DNA of 64,000 nt from Salvator merianae. Taxonomy: Eukaryota > Chordata > Lepidosauria > Squamata > Teiidae. The stretch's first letter is position 1, and each line of letters starts with the position of its first letter. The notes under the pieces were generated by a model. The model was not told where the DNA came from and made no database searches. It saw only the letters and a program-made list of their open reading frames with translations. Positions 11,672 to 23,619 of this stretch are shown piece after piece. The translations under genes and the position numbers were made by a program. The DNA lies in NCBI GenBank assembly GCA_003586115.2, contig QVOM02000034.1:132973598-133037597 (forward strand), written 5' to 3'.

Positions 11672-12899
11672 GGAAAATCAGGCTTCTTGGTCTAATTTTA
11701 AGAGTTTTCTGGTCCCTGTCAGGAAGGAGGTCTGGAAGAAGAGACTGAAGTCAGGTTGCACAGCCCAATTTTTTTGTGGTGAGAGTTCTGGGCTGCTGAC
11801 AGAAAACCTATCAGCTCCTGTTAATCTCCACCACATTATTATAGTGTGGTATTATACTGTTGTAGTGTATTTTGCAATTTACTATACATATTGCATTTTA
11901 CTATATGTAGTCACACTGTAGCCATATTAGTTGTGCCATGGGTAAATGTAGTTAGCTTGGGAATTATGGAAGAGATGTGTGGGAATATTTAGCCATATGT
12001 GTGGAACGTTGAATTATATTTTATGCCCCAAGTACTTCAAGGATGCCAGAAGGACACGATCATGACTCTTTGGTACTATTATGTTAAGATTAGGATGACA
12101 CCAAACTGCTTCGGTGTGAAAGTAGGGAGGTTGTGAGTATTGCCTTTATCCATGATTGGTACTGGAGGAAAAGCAGGTTTTTTGTGCAAATGTAAGCCTG
12201 ACTTTGTCAAGTCCATCTGAATAAAGCAAACCTGTTCATCGTAAAGGATTTCTTTACTTCTGCATGGAGTGTCACAGAACCTTTCTCCAATATTCTCAAC
12301 CAGCCCCAAGGAAGGCTACATCTGGATGTAGCCTTACATCATTCAGTTTTTGCTTACAAAGGGACTATTCATTTATTTTTGCTTTTTCATTATTGACAGC
12401 AGAAATCACCACAAACACACTTTTCTTTGTGTAAATGCAGACCGAAAACAAAACTTTGGCTCTTAAAATTCTGTAGAAAGCACTGAAAAGAAAAAAGCTA
12501 AAGAAAAGTACACCAAGGTTAAAGGTCCGGAAACCAGAAGAAAGGAAGACAGATTTGCTCATGGTTTTGATCAGTTTGGCTCTACACATGGATATTGAAT
12601 TGGACACTGGAGATACGATGCTACAAATACATAGAGTAAACCTGGGTGGTAGCAACATAATGGTATTTCTACTTTGGATGGATCATTATGGGTGGAACTA
12701 GTAAGTGTTAACACCAGTTTGGTGGGAAAACAATGGTGGAAAAAATCAGTAGAAAAATCTGTGGCAATCAAATTAGCCATGGGGGTATACATAATTCATA
12801 TTAATTGTTACTCTTGGCTCTGTTCAGATAGTGAAGTTCTAATATCTCATGGACAGCTAGATCCAAAACATCCCTTGATTATCTTCACAAAATAGTTCA
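11672..12899. other. unique non-coding stretch
   Basis: No gene or known repeat. Near 11,835-11,925 there is an AT-rich run with several short inverted motifs (TAGTGTGGTATTATA, ACTATACATATTGCA) that could be a remnant element. I could not define ends. Confidence 0.45.
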
Positions 12900-13300
12900 T
12901 TTACTTATATTTATTTATTTAAGAATTTATATCTTGCCCTTCACTCGAAGTCCCTGGGTGGGTCATAGCAATAAAAAGATAAAATGCATAGAATAACCTA
13001 AAATGTGTTTAAAATATAACCTTCCCTCCTTCTCTTCTAGGACAACACTCAGAGGAAGCTAAACATCAAAGGCCTGGGTGAAGAGGTATGCTTTAATTAG
13101 GTGCCCAAAACCATATAATGTAGACCTCTGGCAAACCTCCAGAGGGAGGCTGTTGCAGAATTTGGGGACCACCACAAAAAAGACCTGTGGGGAAAATACT
13201 GTGATAAAAATTCCTTTCAAATAATTATGGAGAAATCTCAAGTCCTTGCTTTTGAAAAATAAAATAAAATCATAAGCTATGACTGGTTTATCCAAAACCA
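12900..13300 (-). mobile_element. L2-tailed interspersed repeat, 3' part
   Basis: On the minus strand this element ends in an L2-type tail; on the plus strand this shows as TATTTATTTATTTAAGAATT followed by TATCTTGCCCTTCACTC. The body contains CATCAAAGGCCTGGGTGAAG then AGGTATGCTTTAAT, nearly the same as CATCAAAGACCTGCATGAAG then AGGTATGTTTTAA at 40.26 kb. The same family appears at 23.6-24.6 kb and at the window end. No protein is readable. The exact family needs a library comparison. Confidence 0.65.
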
Positions 13301-14590
13301 CCTAAGAATGTTCATGAGAGGTGGGAGGGGCAAGCTGGCATGGGAACAGTCCCACCTGTGAACCATCTCTAAACTTCTTCATGGGGCTTTATTTCATGGT
13401 GTGTGGACACAGCTTTAACATGCAAGTAATCTACTGTTCAGTCTGTTATAACAGTTATACCAGTTCTTGAATAAACTATTAGCTCAAAAAATTAACCATA
13501 TTGGATTATCCCAAGATTATTTATCTCAAAAGCTGCTGCTTTTTGGATCAAACAAAGGTTATATATTTCAATGCATGAATTAATTAATAAAGCCACCTTG
13601 TATACTGTTGCATGTGGGAATCAATTACAGTTATGTATATGATATTCTTATTTATTTTTCTCTGCAGGAGTGGGCAAAGACCGTAGGCAATTTTGTGTCA
13701 ATTCCCCTTAATTTCCCATCCAGGTATAGATCATATACATCTATGGCTCCACCAACATGCTTTAGAAACAGTGTCCTAGACAATTCTCTAGCCCTGCCCC
13801 ACTCACTGATTTCTGTACTGATTTATGACTTGCTGTGTAGATTTTGTATTATAAGACATTTTCTCTTTCTCCTCCCCCACTTTGTCACAGATTTATGAGA
13901 AGAGGCAGTGTTTGGAAATGGCTTTCTGTAGGAATTAATTCATTTTTAATCAGTTGAGCATAATGATTTGATATAAATGATCTTCCTGAACTGAGGTTAA
14001 TCAGCTCTGAATGGGCTTTTTTTACTATGTTATTTAGAGAGGTATATTACAGAAATACTGTTACCAGCCTTATTTAATCATCTGTTTGTTTCACTGTGTA
14101 CACAGTTTTTAATGGACTGCTCAGGATTTAATGCAGGAAGGTTTATTTTTATTATTTGTAGCAGATTTAGTGCTGACAAAAGGGACCAAATTGATAATAC
14201 TGAAAGCCGAAGAAAATTTATTCATGTCCTGCCTTCCCCACTGCATACCAAGCTAACAGAACAATGCACTGTTAAGGGGCAGACTTTAACTGTCTCCTTT
14301 CTGTGCCCCTTTGAATTGGTAGTGTGATGGAATGGCAGTTTAAAAAATGCCACCAACACCACAACAGCACACTCCTGATGCTATGAATGTAACATTCTAG
14401 CATTTGTCTTTAAATTAGGATGTCAAAGGGTTTCTTAGCATTTGATGGAGATATTTACAAAAGACCTGTATGCAATATCCGTAGTCACAGAGATTGGAAA
14501 ATATGTACACAATGCATACAAGTACATCCATTTTTTACCCCTGTTGTCCTCTTGGTGTTTAAGCCACACCCCTCATCTCACACTCTCCAT
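13301..14590. other. mostly unique non-coding stretch
   Basis: No gene. A short block at about 13,315-13,380 (GGGAGGGGCAAGCTGGCATG) resembles one near 29,200 (GGGAAGGGTCAGACTGGTGT), so it may be part of an old repeat. The rest, including the AT-rich part at 13,920-14,100, shows nothing I recognise. Confidence 0.45.
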
Positions 14591-14943
14591 TAGAGATGTG
14601 CATAAACTAAATCATTGTTTGGTTGGCCGTCAAAGCAAACAGCAGTTTGTTCAGTTCAGTGGTGAACAGTTAATTACACAAATGGTTGTTTGTGTTTGAT
14701 TTCAAAATGAGTCAAAAACAAGACATATTTTTTTCCATTTAAAAAAGCCCTTTTCAGGGGAAAAAAACACAGCGAATGTGAACTATTCAACTAAATAGTT
14801 TGTGTTTGCAAGTGGGGAAATAGTTCAGTTTGACTGAATTTTTAGATATTCAAACAACTGAATGTTTGGTTTGATGGGAATATTCATGAATTAGCTGGTT
14901 CTCTGTGAACCGTGAAGCAAATGAACCAGTTCAGCACATCTCA
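14591..14943. mobile_element. hAT-type MITE, about 350 bp, related ends
   Basis: It begins TAGAGATGTGCA and ends GCACATCTC. The inside carries many inverted GTTCAGTT/AACTGAAC and GTTTG/CAAAC motifs, giving a palindromic non-coding element. The ends match those at 920 and 42,898 with one base changed (TAGAG in place of TAGGG). I see no 8-bp duplication (CTCTCCAT on the left is not repeated on the right), so the right edge has decayed or been lost. Confidence 0.7.
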
Positions 14944-17900
14944 GTTCTTAACCCAAAGTTGTAATAGATCCACTCCCAATTAACCTTCCACAAAAGTTTA
15001 CTTAACATTAAATAATAATAGTAATGTGACCCACTTTTTCCCAGTCTCCTCACTTACTCCCAAAAGTTATACACATATACCATATGCCTCACTACTTCAG
15101 CTGGTGGCCCAGTCATAAGTTCCTTCCTCCAGGAAAAAAGCAAGCAAGAAATGCAATAAAAATAAAAGTATATTGGCACAGCAAGGTGCAAACTGCGACA
15201 ACTTGGCACTTTTTCCTAAGAGGTTAAATATTCAGCAAACTCTAGACTTTGGCTGCAGCTATACCTAGGTTCTAGTACACCCTAGAACATTATATTGTAT
15301 GGGGAGATCATTTTTAAAATTGACCAGCTGTGTAGACACCACACAATATCCTCCCAAATCTGTGTTTTGTACACACTATTTTTTCCAGTTGTAGTGTACA
15401 TTGCATGCTATAAAATAGATTGCTATTGAGTATGCTTCTTTTGCCAGATTCTTAGACTGTGTCCACACTGGGCTGGCAGAGTGACCCAGGGAACTGGCTA
15501 GATCACTCCATCTGCACTATGGAACAGTCTAGTGGGAGGCCATGTCCCCCACTAGACCATTCTGTCTGTACAAGACAGAGCTTTGGAGGGGCTACAGTTC
15601 AAAAATGAAACCATAGCACATTCCAAGTATGGACAGCTTACAAGTGTTCCATTCAGAGGTTTAGCTGATATACCAGTCCACAGCACATTTCTTTCTTTCT
15701 TTCTAACTGGCCAATCAATGCACAACATTTTTGGGAATGGGAATCATGACTTCTGATGAAAGCAGCTACTGTGTACTTCACCTTTATGCTTTGCCAGCTT
15801 CTTTTATGATCCATCTGATAGAAATATTATAAACATGCATATTTATAGACACCTGCTACAGAAAGCAGACAAATCAGACTTTGTAATATATATCAAGTGT
15901 GTGAGAATTTTTTAACGCTTTCACACAAACACTCATGCACTATATTGGGTGATTCCTGTGTGTTTGTGTGCTCACTTGTTATCAAGCTGCAGTGGAGGGT
16001 AGTGGGGCAGCCTTCCAATATGAGGAACAAAGCCCCTTTCCATACTATGTGGGCTATTCCAGCCCAAATAATGCAGAATAACTGTCACAGGCCATGCTGG
16101 AGTAGGCTACCGGTAGCCTGCTCCAAATCCTGTCTGCACTGAGGCAGCCCATTATGGCCCAGGCCCTGCTGCTGTCTCTGAAGTGGCCTCGGAGGCAGTA
16201 TGGATGGAATGAAAGTGCCTACCCTTTGCAGTGTCTGGGAGGGCTCTTTTGGTACTGCACCACTTCTGACACCAGTGCTTCCTAGAGTGGCACCAAAAAG
16301 GACTCCAGCATATTGTAGCCTACAAAAGCATGCTGTCTACAAACCATTTGTTGTCTAGAATATGGACATTAGCCCTGTTGTGGACTAATGGCTCTTTATC
16401 CTGGACTGAAGCATCATCCAATGCAAATGAAATGTGATTGGGAGGCAGGCCCTGCTGTATTATGGACTAGTGTGCAGATGGCAGGCCATCATTCTGGGAT
16501 TTATTCCACAATAGAGATAAGCTTGGAAAGGACAAAAAAAGAGGAGCCTGTTGCACCAGAAGAGAGAGGCTCTGGTAGGTGGAGGCACTGCCTAGTGTGA
16601 AAGGGTTAACCATATTTAGGTGCAGAGGCAAGCAAGCAAAACAAAGCTGGTGACTAACAAAGAAAAACAGCCAATTATATTTCACTGTTGCTGGAAGCAG
16701 GAGAAATGGCTTGTATTGGACTACTTGGAAGTTAGTTGCTGCAGATTATATACAACCACATAAAACAAAACTAACAGGATAACGGGAGAGGGGCAAGATA
16801 ATGTCTCCAAACCATGCTTTGATCTGCAGGCTGATTGGTCCTTCTCCTTTCCCAGTGCTGCTAGGTTCCATTTTGTAAGTTGCCACTGAGTATTAAGAAG
16901 ATCACTGCATGCCTTTAGATTAGCTAGAAATTTGTTTATGCCTGATTCTGTTCTGACTTTTCACCATGGTGAAAAATATTATAATTGTGTTTGGTGGAGG
17001 TTGATCTCCGAAACCTGAGACATATCTGAGGCATTCTATAGACTTTCGATGGCTATCCCTAAGCATAGAGAAGGTGTCATTTTCTTCTTGACCAGATTTT
17101 GATATGGCAATATTCTACAGATGTGTGCTTAATTTACTCACAGAATGGAATTCAGGCTCTCTGAATCTTTTCATTGACCTAGTTATCTGCATTTCTGAAT
17201 ACTTTGCAAACTTCTAATATATTTATTTCAAATATGTATCATTAATGAATCACAAGTGCACATTTAAAACCCTATTTTATTACATTATATTGTGCATTTT
17301 AAGTTTTGTTATACTACAAAGATTATTTCCAAGACCTCACAGGAAAAGGAAATAAACTGTTCTGCTCACAACAAAGGGAGGATTTTGTCTGTCCCGCTTC
17401 ATAGTTTCTTATTAACCAGGATAAAAAAAAATAGGTAAGTGGTTCAGATGGCACCAAAGGGTCACACCTGAAAAAGACTCTGTGTGGACATGTAAACATG
17501 TATGCTGAGATAAATATAGAAACTGAAGCTGAAAGACAGTGGAAAAGAAAAAAAATCCTGTAGGAATTATAGAACAGGTTTTGCATATTGAGGATTTTAG
17601 ATCTGAATGAGGTAATCTCTCACATAACACTTGTGCAGAATACCATCCAGGAAAAAGACCCCTAGAGCAAATACTGGCTACTGATACAATGGTCTGTATC
17701 ATATACAGAAGATGCTGAAAGTTTCACTTAGAATAAGAGTTTCATATTAAAAGCCTCATTGTTGGCAGCATCTCTTTTGCTGAATGTAAATAGTACACAT
17801 GCAATAACTTATTTTACCCTCTAGTCTTGCATACGCTGATATATATGTGATGCAACGCATTAAGAGCTAAGCGAATTTGTATTTCCAACTAAAGAATTAT

Positions 17901-18160
17901 TAATTTTGGTGATGTCACTTCTTAGTCCTCAATAGCTTGACCTCTGCTACTCTTTCAATGCCAAAGCAGACAATACATGCTTTTTGAGACAAGCACATGA
18001 TTTGCTTGTATTACTCTGTAAAGCACAAGGTATATTAGGTATCAACATCTGTAGCCTAAGTTGCTCCTTTTATGTAGGCGTAGAACAGATTTTTGGCAAA
18101 ACTAAATTAAATTGAATCTACTTTGATTTGTTGTTTGGTGCACAAAGAGAACTGGAGTCC
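14944..18160. other. mostly unique non-coding stretch
   Basis: No gene recognised. A short TTTC run lies at about 15,690-15,704. One degenerate Harbinger-like copy is listed at 16,375-16,540. The block at 15,450-16,370 is richer in G+C than its surroundings, with short inverted motifs (GTCTAGTGGGAG, CCCACTAGAC), so an unrecognised DNA transposon is possible. From 17,760 to 18,080 the sequence is not repetitive. Confidence 0.45.
16375..16540. mobile_element. degenerate copy of the Harbinger-like MITE family
   Basis: GTGTGCAGATGGCAGG, then CATTCTGGGATTTATTCC, matches the right half of the MITEs at 38.6 and 39.4 kb (GCAGATGGCAGG, then ATTCTGGGATATAATTC). The left part, TGGCTCTTTATCCTGGACT, resembles their left half. 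Ends and target duplication are no longer readable, so this is an older copy. Confidence 0.45.
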
Positions 18161-19022
18161 TAGGGTATGATCATACTGAGAGTTTTAAAACTGCTTTAAT
18201 AAGAATGAGCTCACAACTCCCAAGTGCACAAAAAAAGCCTTCTGACCATATTTACCAGAATATATGGATCAAAGCTTACCCAAAGTTAGCCTATTTGCAT
18301 TCAACAGGCAACCTACCGTGACTGCAAGGACTGCTACCCACTTATTGGCTTCTTGGTGGGCTATCCCTGCCTTTTTGTTTGCATAGTTCCCTGCTTAACT
18401 CCTTAACTTTCATTCTCTAAAGAACTTAAGTAACTTTGCCTGGAGTAAGATGAAAAGAGGAAACGAAGGGAGCAAGTGAATGCTTTATAGGAATTTTTCC
18501 ACCCTTGGGATGTGCTTATGATTCCAAGGCAGGCATAGTTGGTGCAACTGGGGTGGGGAGGCTGTAGATGCTTTAATCTGTTGCTTCTCCTAAAGAAAAA
18601 AAAAAACCTTACACAAGCTGTGAAGGAGAGTGATATTCTCTCCTTTTCCCTTTATAATTTAAGGACAGTATTTTGACTGTTTTTACAAAACCAGGAAACT
18701 GGATAGGGTGTCCTGCAAATGGCTGCTATTCTTGGTGTGAAGCGTGTGTGTGTGTAAATTTTCCTCACAGAGAACAACCAATCGGTAGCTGCTGCCCTTG
18801 GGAATTTTCCTGTCTGCAGCTGATTGGTCAGACATTCATAGCAGCCTTTTCCATTGGCAAACCCCAACCCGACCCAAGCAGCAAATCAACCCGAGAGTTG
18901 CTCTCTCCTGTCTGTGGAAGAGTTGTATAATTGCAGGCCTGGAGATGGGGTAAGTAGTATTTTTTATTTGCAGTTTGTCCCTCATGTCTTCTATTCACCT
19001 CAAAGGTTACCTTAAACATTTG
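18161..19022 (+). repeat. unnamed dispersed repeat family, copy 1 (about 0.86 kb)
   Basis: This block can be aligned by eye to 36,353-37,325 (same strand) and 48,699-49,368 (reversed). The shared left part starts TAGGGTATGATCATACTGAG. Downstream are CATTCAACAGGCAACCTACC and, near the right end, CAACCCGAGAGTTGCTCTC, then GCAGGCCTGGAGATGGGGTA. It encodes no recognisable protein. The TAGGG...TGTGATCA start suggests a hAT-like non-autonomous element, but several inverted CCAAT motifs (TGATTGG) and the lack of a clear terminal inverted repeat leave a solo LTR open. Confidence 0.7.
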
Positions 19023-19287
19023 TGTAATTGTAGCCCCAGACATGCTTCTGTTTTCTCATTACTGTTGAGTGAAAGAAAATAAAGGACTGATACTTGCACT
19101 AATGTTAAGCAGATTTATAATGCAAAAATAAGCTCCTATTGCTAGCCTTGATACAAAATTGCAATGTTATGCACAAATGTCCAAGAAGCAGCAGCACTGG
19201 AGTTATAATATTAAAGATAAGCATATGCCCATAACAGACACTGAAGATGCAGATTTTTAACCTTGCAGGTAATGATATTAAAATTGA

Positions 19288-19789
19288 GAGGCTTTCTGCA
19301 CTTGCTGATTAACTAGACCATCAAGTATCCCAGGAGCTTCCCTCCCATGTGCTATCTCAGTCTATGGAAAGCCCCACACCCTGTTAGTATGTTCTGTCTG
19401 TGCAGGTCAGAGTGTAGATTGGACCAGAAGGCCAAAATGGTGGGATGGTCTGGTCTACTGGTAGACTTCTTTAAAGAGGTCTACTGGTATGCTAGAGGTG
19501 GTATACCAGATCACAGAGGTATGTGGAGAGGATGCCTCTGGTATATCATGGGACCCACTATACTGGCAGAACAAGACCTGCAGGTGCAAATGTTCCTCCA
19601 GAGCTTTCAGAGCTCCCCTGCACTGACTCTAAAGCTGGTACAAGCTTCAGAGCTAGTGTGTGGGGCTGGAACAGGACAGGACAGGACAATGCCAAAGCAG
19701 ACAGCTCTGTTCCATGTTAGGAGCCATCCATTCTTGCTGGGTCTGTTCTACTTGATTCAGTCTACTGAAGGCAAGTACAGAAAGGCCCC
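19288..19789. mobile_element. longer Harbinger-like element, about 500 bp
   Basis: The left end AGGCTTTCTGCACTTGC and the inverted right end GGGGCCTTTCTGTACTTGC match the termini of the short MITEs at 25-40 kb. The interior is different and longer and contains a degenerate hairpin (GACTCTAAAGCT against AGCTTCAGAGCTAG) shared with 8,318-8,852. GAG flanks both ends, a possible 3-bp duplication, but alignment of the ends is ambiguous by a base or two. The 149-codon frame inside has no transposase motif that I can see. Confidence 0.6.
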
Positions 19790-21560
19790 GAGATAAATTA
19801 TGCTGTATCTACTATTATTTCAACAGCCATTGACTAAAATGGAAGGATTGCTGGTGACAGCAGGGATGGCACTCAGAATAAATCCTGCCTATTTTGCATA
19901 GTTTTACTTATGGGTACAACCCTTATTTTTCCACCATTGTATGCAGTGATGGAATGGTGGTTCTGAGTAGGGAAATCATAGTGGTTCTAAGTAGAACCTA
20001 ACATGTCACCCCTATAATTTCAAAATGCTACATCTTAGAGGAGGGAAATAAGGTTTTGAATAGGAAAACATAAGATAATGGAAGAAAACAGTATTCATTT
20101 TGGACACAGTATTCTGCTTTGTTCTCAAAAGCCATGCACTTCATGTTATCCTGTATTAAAAACATTTCAGACAGAAGTTGTTTCCATATCTATAAGAGCA
20201 TAATTTACTGAAAGAACAGAAAGAGGCTATTGAAGTGACTGAGGCTGAAGCAGACAAGAAACTTCTGCAAGCTACAAGCTCAGCTGAAACAGAAAGAACT
20301 GCACTCTTGTAGAATTCTGATTCAGATAAATGAGGCTTGTGAGGAAGCATTTCCCAATGGATTAATTCAATATATGGAAAGGGTGGGTTGGCCCATAAAT
20401 AATTTTTGCAAATTATGAAAATCCTCTGTGGCTCAGTTGAGATTTTGTACAAAAGCAGCTTCTGTTCACTGGCTGCCAGTTAGCATATATGTGCAGTACT
20501 ATTCAGCCTCTTGAGGTGCTCAGTGATAAAGGTTAGATGTTTGCTTGATGAGATATGAAATATCAGGACTGTTCCACCTGACTGCACAGACTGCATTTAA
20601 AAACACTGTGAATGAATCTTCCATTATAACTGAAGAATCCCCTTAAGATAACTTTATATTGCATGTTCCTTTGTGCCTTCTTCCTTTTCTGTGATCCATC
20701 TTTGCTTGACTTTTTACAATCAAGTTTATCTGTTATTAGTTTGGTTGAAGAAACCCTGTTAACTAAAGGATGCAAGTGGAACCTCTATGGTTGCCTCCAG
20801 ATGCTGAGAGGAAAACATGCGTTCTTGTTTAGATTCTCTCACCATCTATGCCAAAGAGCAGAGCAAAATAGCAGGGCTCCCACAATGGCACGCTATGTAC
20901 ATTTTTCAAGTGCTTGGTTGCTGCCTTTGTGCATGCGCGGTGGCCTAGTTTTGACCCTGAACATGTGTGGTGTCCATTTCCAGGTCAAAGATCATGGAAG
21001 GAAGCATTCAGACAGAATTTTAGGTGCTGTCTGGATAGGGCCTATGTCTAGGGATAATCTGTGGGTGCTGATTGTAATCTGCTAATTACCTGCTCAAGGG
21101 ATTCTGAATATCGTCTGGTTGGGACCTATTAAAAATTTAAATGAGGTGTGCAATGCACTGTCAAGACTGGTTTCATAGGGTGTGTTTCCGTTTTTTATAT
21201 TTAAGGATGAAGGCAAAGTATTGCAGTTGGTTAATCAAACAATTGTTGTTTTGATCCATTCTGGATGTTTGAGAAGATCAGAGCATGGGTGACCAGGTGG
21301 GTCCAGAGTATGCTGATCAGTCAATTCCCAGAAGAGTTATTGAAAGAGGAAATGATATCTGTGCTCTGGAAAAAGCCTATGTTGGATCTGGAAGCTTATC
21401 AGCAGTTCATCAAGATATGCTCCCCTCAGCAGGGAACAAGTTTTAGAAGCATTTCATCTTCAGACACTTTTGGAAGAACTTGATTGTCGTTATCCTTTTG
21501 GTTTGGTTACTGAATGTTTTGGATGAGAAAGAAAGTTTGAAGCACTCAACTCTTAATTTG
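19790..21560. other. non-coding stretch with two weak coding-like remnants
   Basis: No intact gene. Around 20,216-20,309 on the plus strand an open frame has coiled-coil-like composition (EQKEAIEVTEAEADKK). Around 21,250-21,480 two plus-strand frames stay open together for some 45-72 codons. I recognise neither, and each is closed by stops. They may be decayed processed pseudogenes, unrecognised repeats or chance. The rest shows no repeat I can name. Confidence 0.35.
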
Positions 21561-22115
21561 GATTACTGGTTTACACAAAGAGCTTGAGATCTATAGACAG
21601 ATGGCCAAGAAATAACTTTGTACTCTGAATGAATTCAAGTAATCTGGGCAAGTGAATTGCATCCTGGAGAACTGGGCAAACTTCCTGCTGAACTGTCAGA
21701 AGCTAGAGGCATCGAGAAGAATGAGTGACATTCCAGATGGGAAAAACAGGATCTTGGAAACTACAGACCAGTCATTTTAATGTCAATATCTGGGGAGATC
21801 ATAGAGCAAATTATTAAATATTTAATCTGTCAGTGCATTGATCGCTAGAAGTCAGGGTAGATTTGTCAGAAACAGGACCTGCCAAACTAATCTTAATTCT
21901 CATGAGATGGGTAACTTTTTTAGTAAGCTATGGATACTACTTCTCTGAACTTCAGCAAAGTATTTGATAAAGTACCTAAAGATATTCAGCTAATTGTGGG
22001 CAGTGTGCCACTACTATTAAATAAATCCACAGCTACTTGGGAAATTTCCTAAATGAATCTTCCTCAGTGTCCAATGGCAAACTGGAAGAAAATTTTGTTT
22101 GGTGCCAGTCCTAAT
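21561..22115 (+). mobile_element. old CR1 LINE fragment, reverse transcriptase N-terminal region
   Basis: The clearest part, from about 21,735, reads in pieces as the start of a CR1 reverse transcriptase: the equivalent of GNYRPVSLTSVPGKVME is visible as GGAAACTACAGACCAGTCAT, and the later sequence CTTCAGCAAAGTATTTGATA matches the LDxSKAFD motif. The stretch TTTGTCAGAAACAGGACCTG, then CCAAACTAATCTT, matches the NRSCLTNL region. Stops and frameshifts are frequent, so this is among the oldest copies here. The 21,561-21,735 part is included only because its layout fits the CR1 linker before the reverse transcriptase. Confidence 0.7.
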
Positions 22116-22129
22116 ACTCTTCAAAGTTT

Positions 22130-22348
22130 TATTTTTACAACCTGCCTTCTTCCCAGAGAGCTCAGATGGTGTACACATTCTTCTTTCCTCCATTTTATCC
22201 TCTCAGCAACCCAGTGAGTAGGTTAGGATGAGATGCAATGACTGGTCCAAAGTCACTCAGTTTGGTTTTATGGCCAAATGAGGGTGTGAACCCATGAAAA
22301 CTTACCTAAATTCTAGCTTTCTCTGCTAAACTATATTGGCTCTCAGTG
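22130..22348 (-). mobile_element. tRNA-derived SINE, reversed
   Basis: Read on the minus strand it begins GAGAGCCAATATAGTTTAGC, resembling the GAGCCAGTTTGGTGTAGTGG head of squamate tRNA SINEs. A B-box-like GGGTTCACACCC follows, then a body with GAGTGACTTTGGACCAGTCA and a tail with GCAGGTTGTAAAAATAAAA. Such SINEs are transcribed by RNA polymerase III from the A and B boxes and moved by a partner LINE. Divergence is high and no target duplication is clear. Confidence 0.6.
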
Positions 22349-23619
22349 ACAGGGGCAATGAGATAAAAGGAAATCTTATTAGCGTTAGGCAAAGTTTGTT
22401 GGATCAGCAGTCTGGAAACCTTGCAGGAATCCAGCATCAATTGCTTTTTCATGTCTCAACAGATGAGTACTTCTAGCCGGTTTTTTAGCTTCCATGCAAC
22501 ACTGGTTTCCACTGTGAGAACAGGCTCCTGGATTAGATGGGCTACGGATCCAATTCAACAAGACATTTCTTGTGCCCTTAAGTTTGTCTTCTTTGCATGC
22601 TTAATAACATTTATTAATTCGTTCAAGTGATATGACACAATGAACATTTATACATAATCCATTTTTTTAAAAAAAATAAAATTATTATAACAATGGAAAA
22701 TTACAAACCACGATACTACTATTTCTACTATAATTACAGCATTAATAGACTGAAATTGAAAATATAAAAAAGAATATTAATCTATACTCTAAAGCTAAAA
22801 TACTTCATCCTTCTAGTTTATAGCAACTGCAAAATGGCCATCTCAGTCTGACAATTAAAATGTAATATCACAGTGGAAGGCAGATGAGTTCCATTGGCCC
22901 AGACCTGGCCTCTGATTGATTCAAGAAAAGAGGGATTGCAAATGAAGGAGTTGATTAATTTGATGCCACTTACATATCTGATTGTCAGAAATAGCCTTTG
23001 AGCTAACTCCCATCTCAATCAAGAAAGGTCTCCAGATTGTAATTGTGTTTTTTCCCCTTTGTGTGCAGTAGCATCACACTTAGTTAACGTGATGTGAGTT
23101 TGTTAATTGCCAAATTACATAGTTTCTTGATCTAGTGAACAGTAGAAATATGTCCATAGTGTTTCCAGTATTGAACCAGCACTTGCGTTAGGCCTATTGG
23201 TGAACTCAGCACTCACTTGTCATAAAAAATTTACTATCTCAGTCTATTAGATGTATTTATTACATATTTTATAATGCTATCTTGATATATATATTTATTA
23301 AAAGTTCTATATTCTTCCAGAATTTTTAACAAAGGGGGTTACAGAGATCATGCCAGTGCATCACCAACTTGATTTACTTTTGTAGTCTTTTAGGTAATGT
23401 CAGATGAAGCATGATGGTTTGTCTTCACTGGGTGTGGATGGGGAGTAATATGATCTTCCTATGCTGAACTGCAGTCCTTTCACAGCGCAGCACCAGATAG
23501 GAAGGAGAGTAATGTAGTCGCCTTTGTAAAATAGATGCGTATTTCCTCATCTTATGCTCAGTGAATGAAAACTTGTATTTGAGTTGATTTCTTAAATCTA
23601 AACCCCATATCCAATTCTC
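22349..23619. other. unique AT-rich non-coding stretch
   Basis: No gene. The AT-rich part at 22,600-22,800 carries poly-A/poly-T runs. No repeat is recognised with confidence. Confidence 0.45.

Noticed and set aside
19347..19796. 149-codon plus-strand frame
   Set aside because: It lies almost entirely inside the Harbinger-like element at 19,288-19,789 and shows no transposase catalytic residues.
20663..21085. 140-codon plus-strand frame
   Set aside because: No domain, no splice context and no repeat-encoded motif; composition rich in Cys, Leu and His as expected from random frames here.
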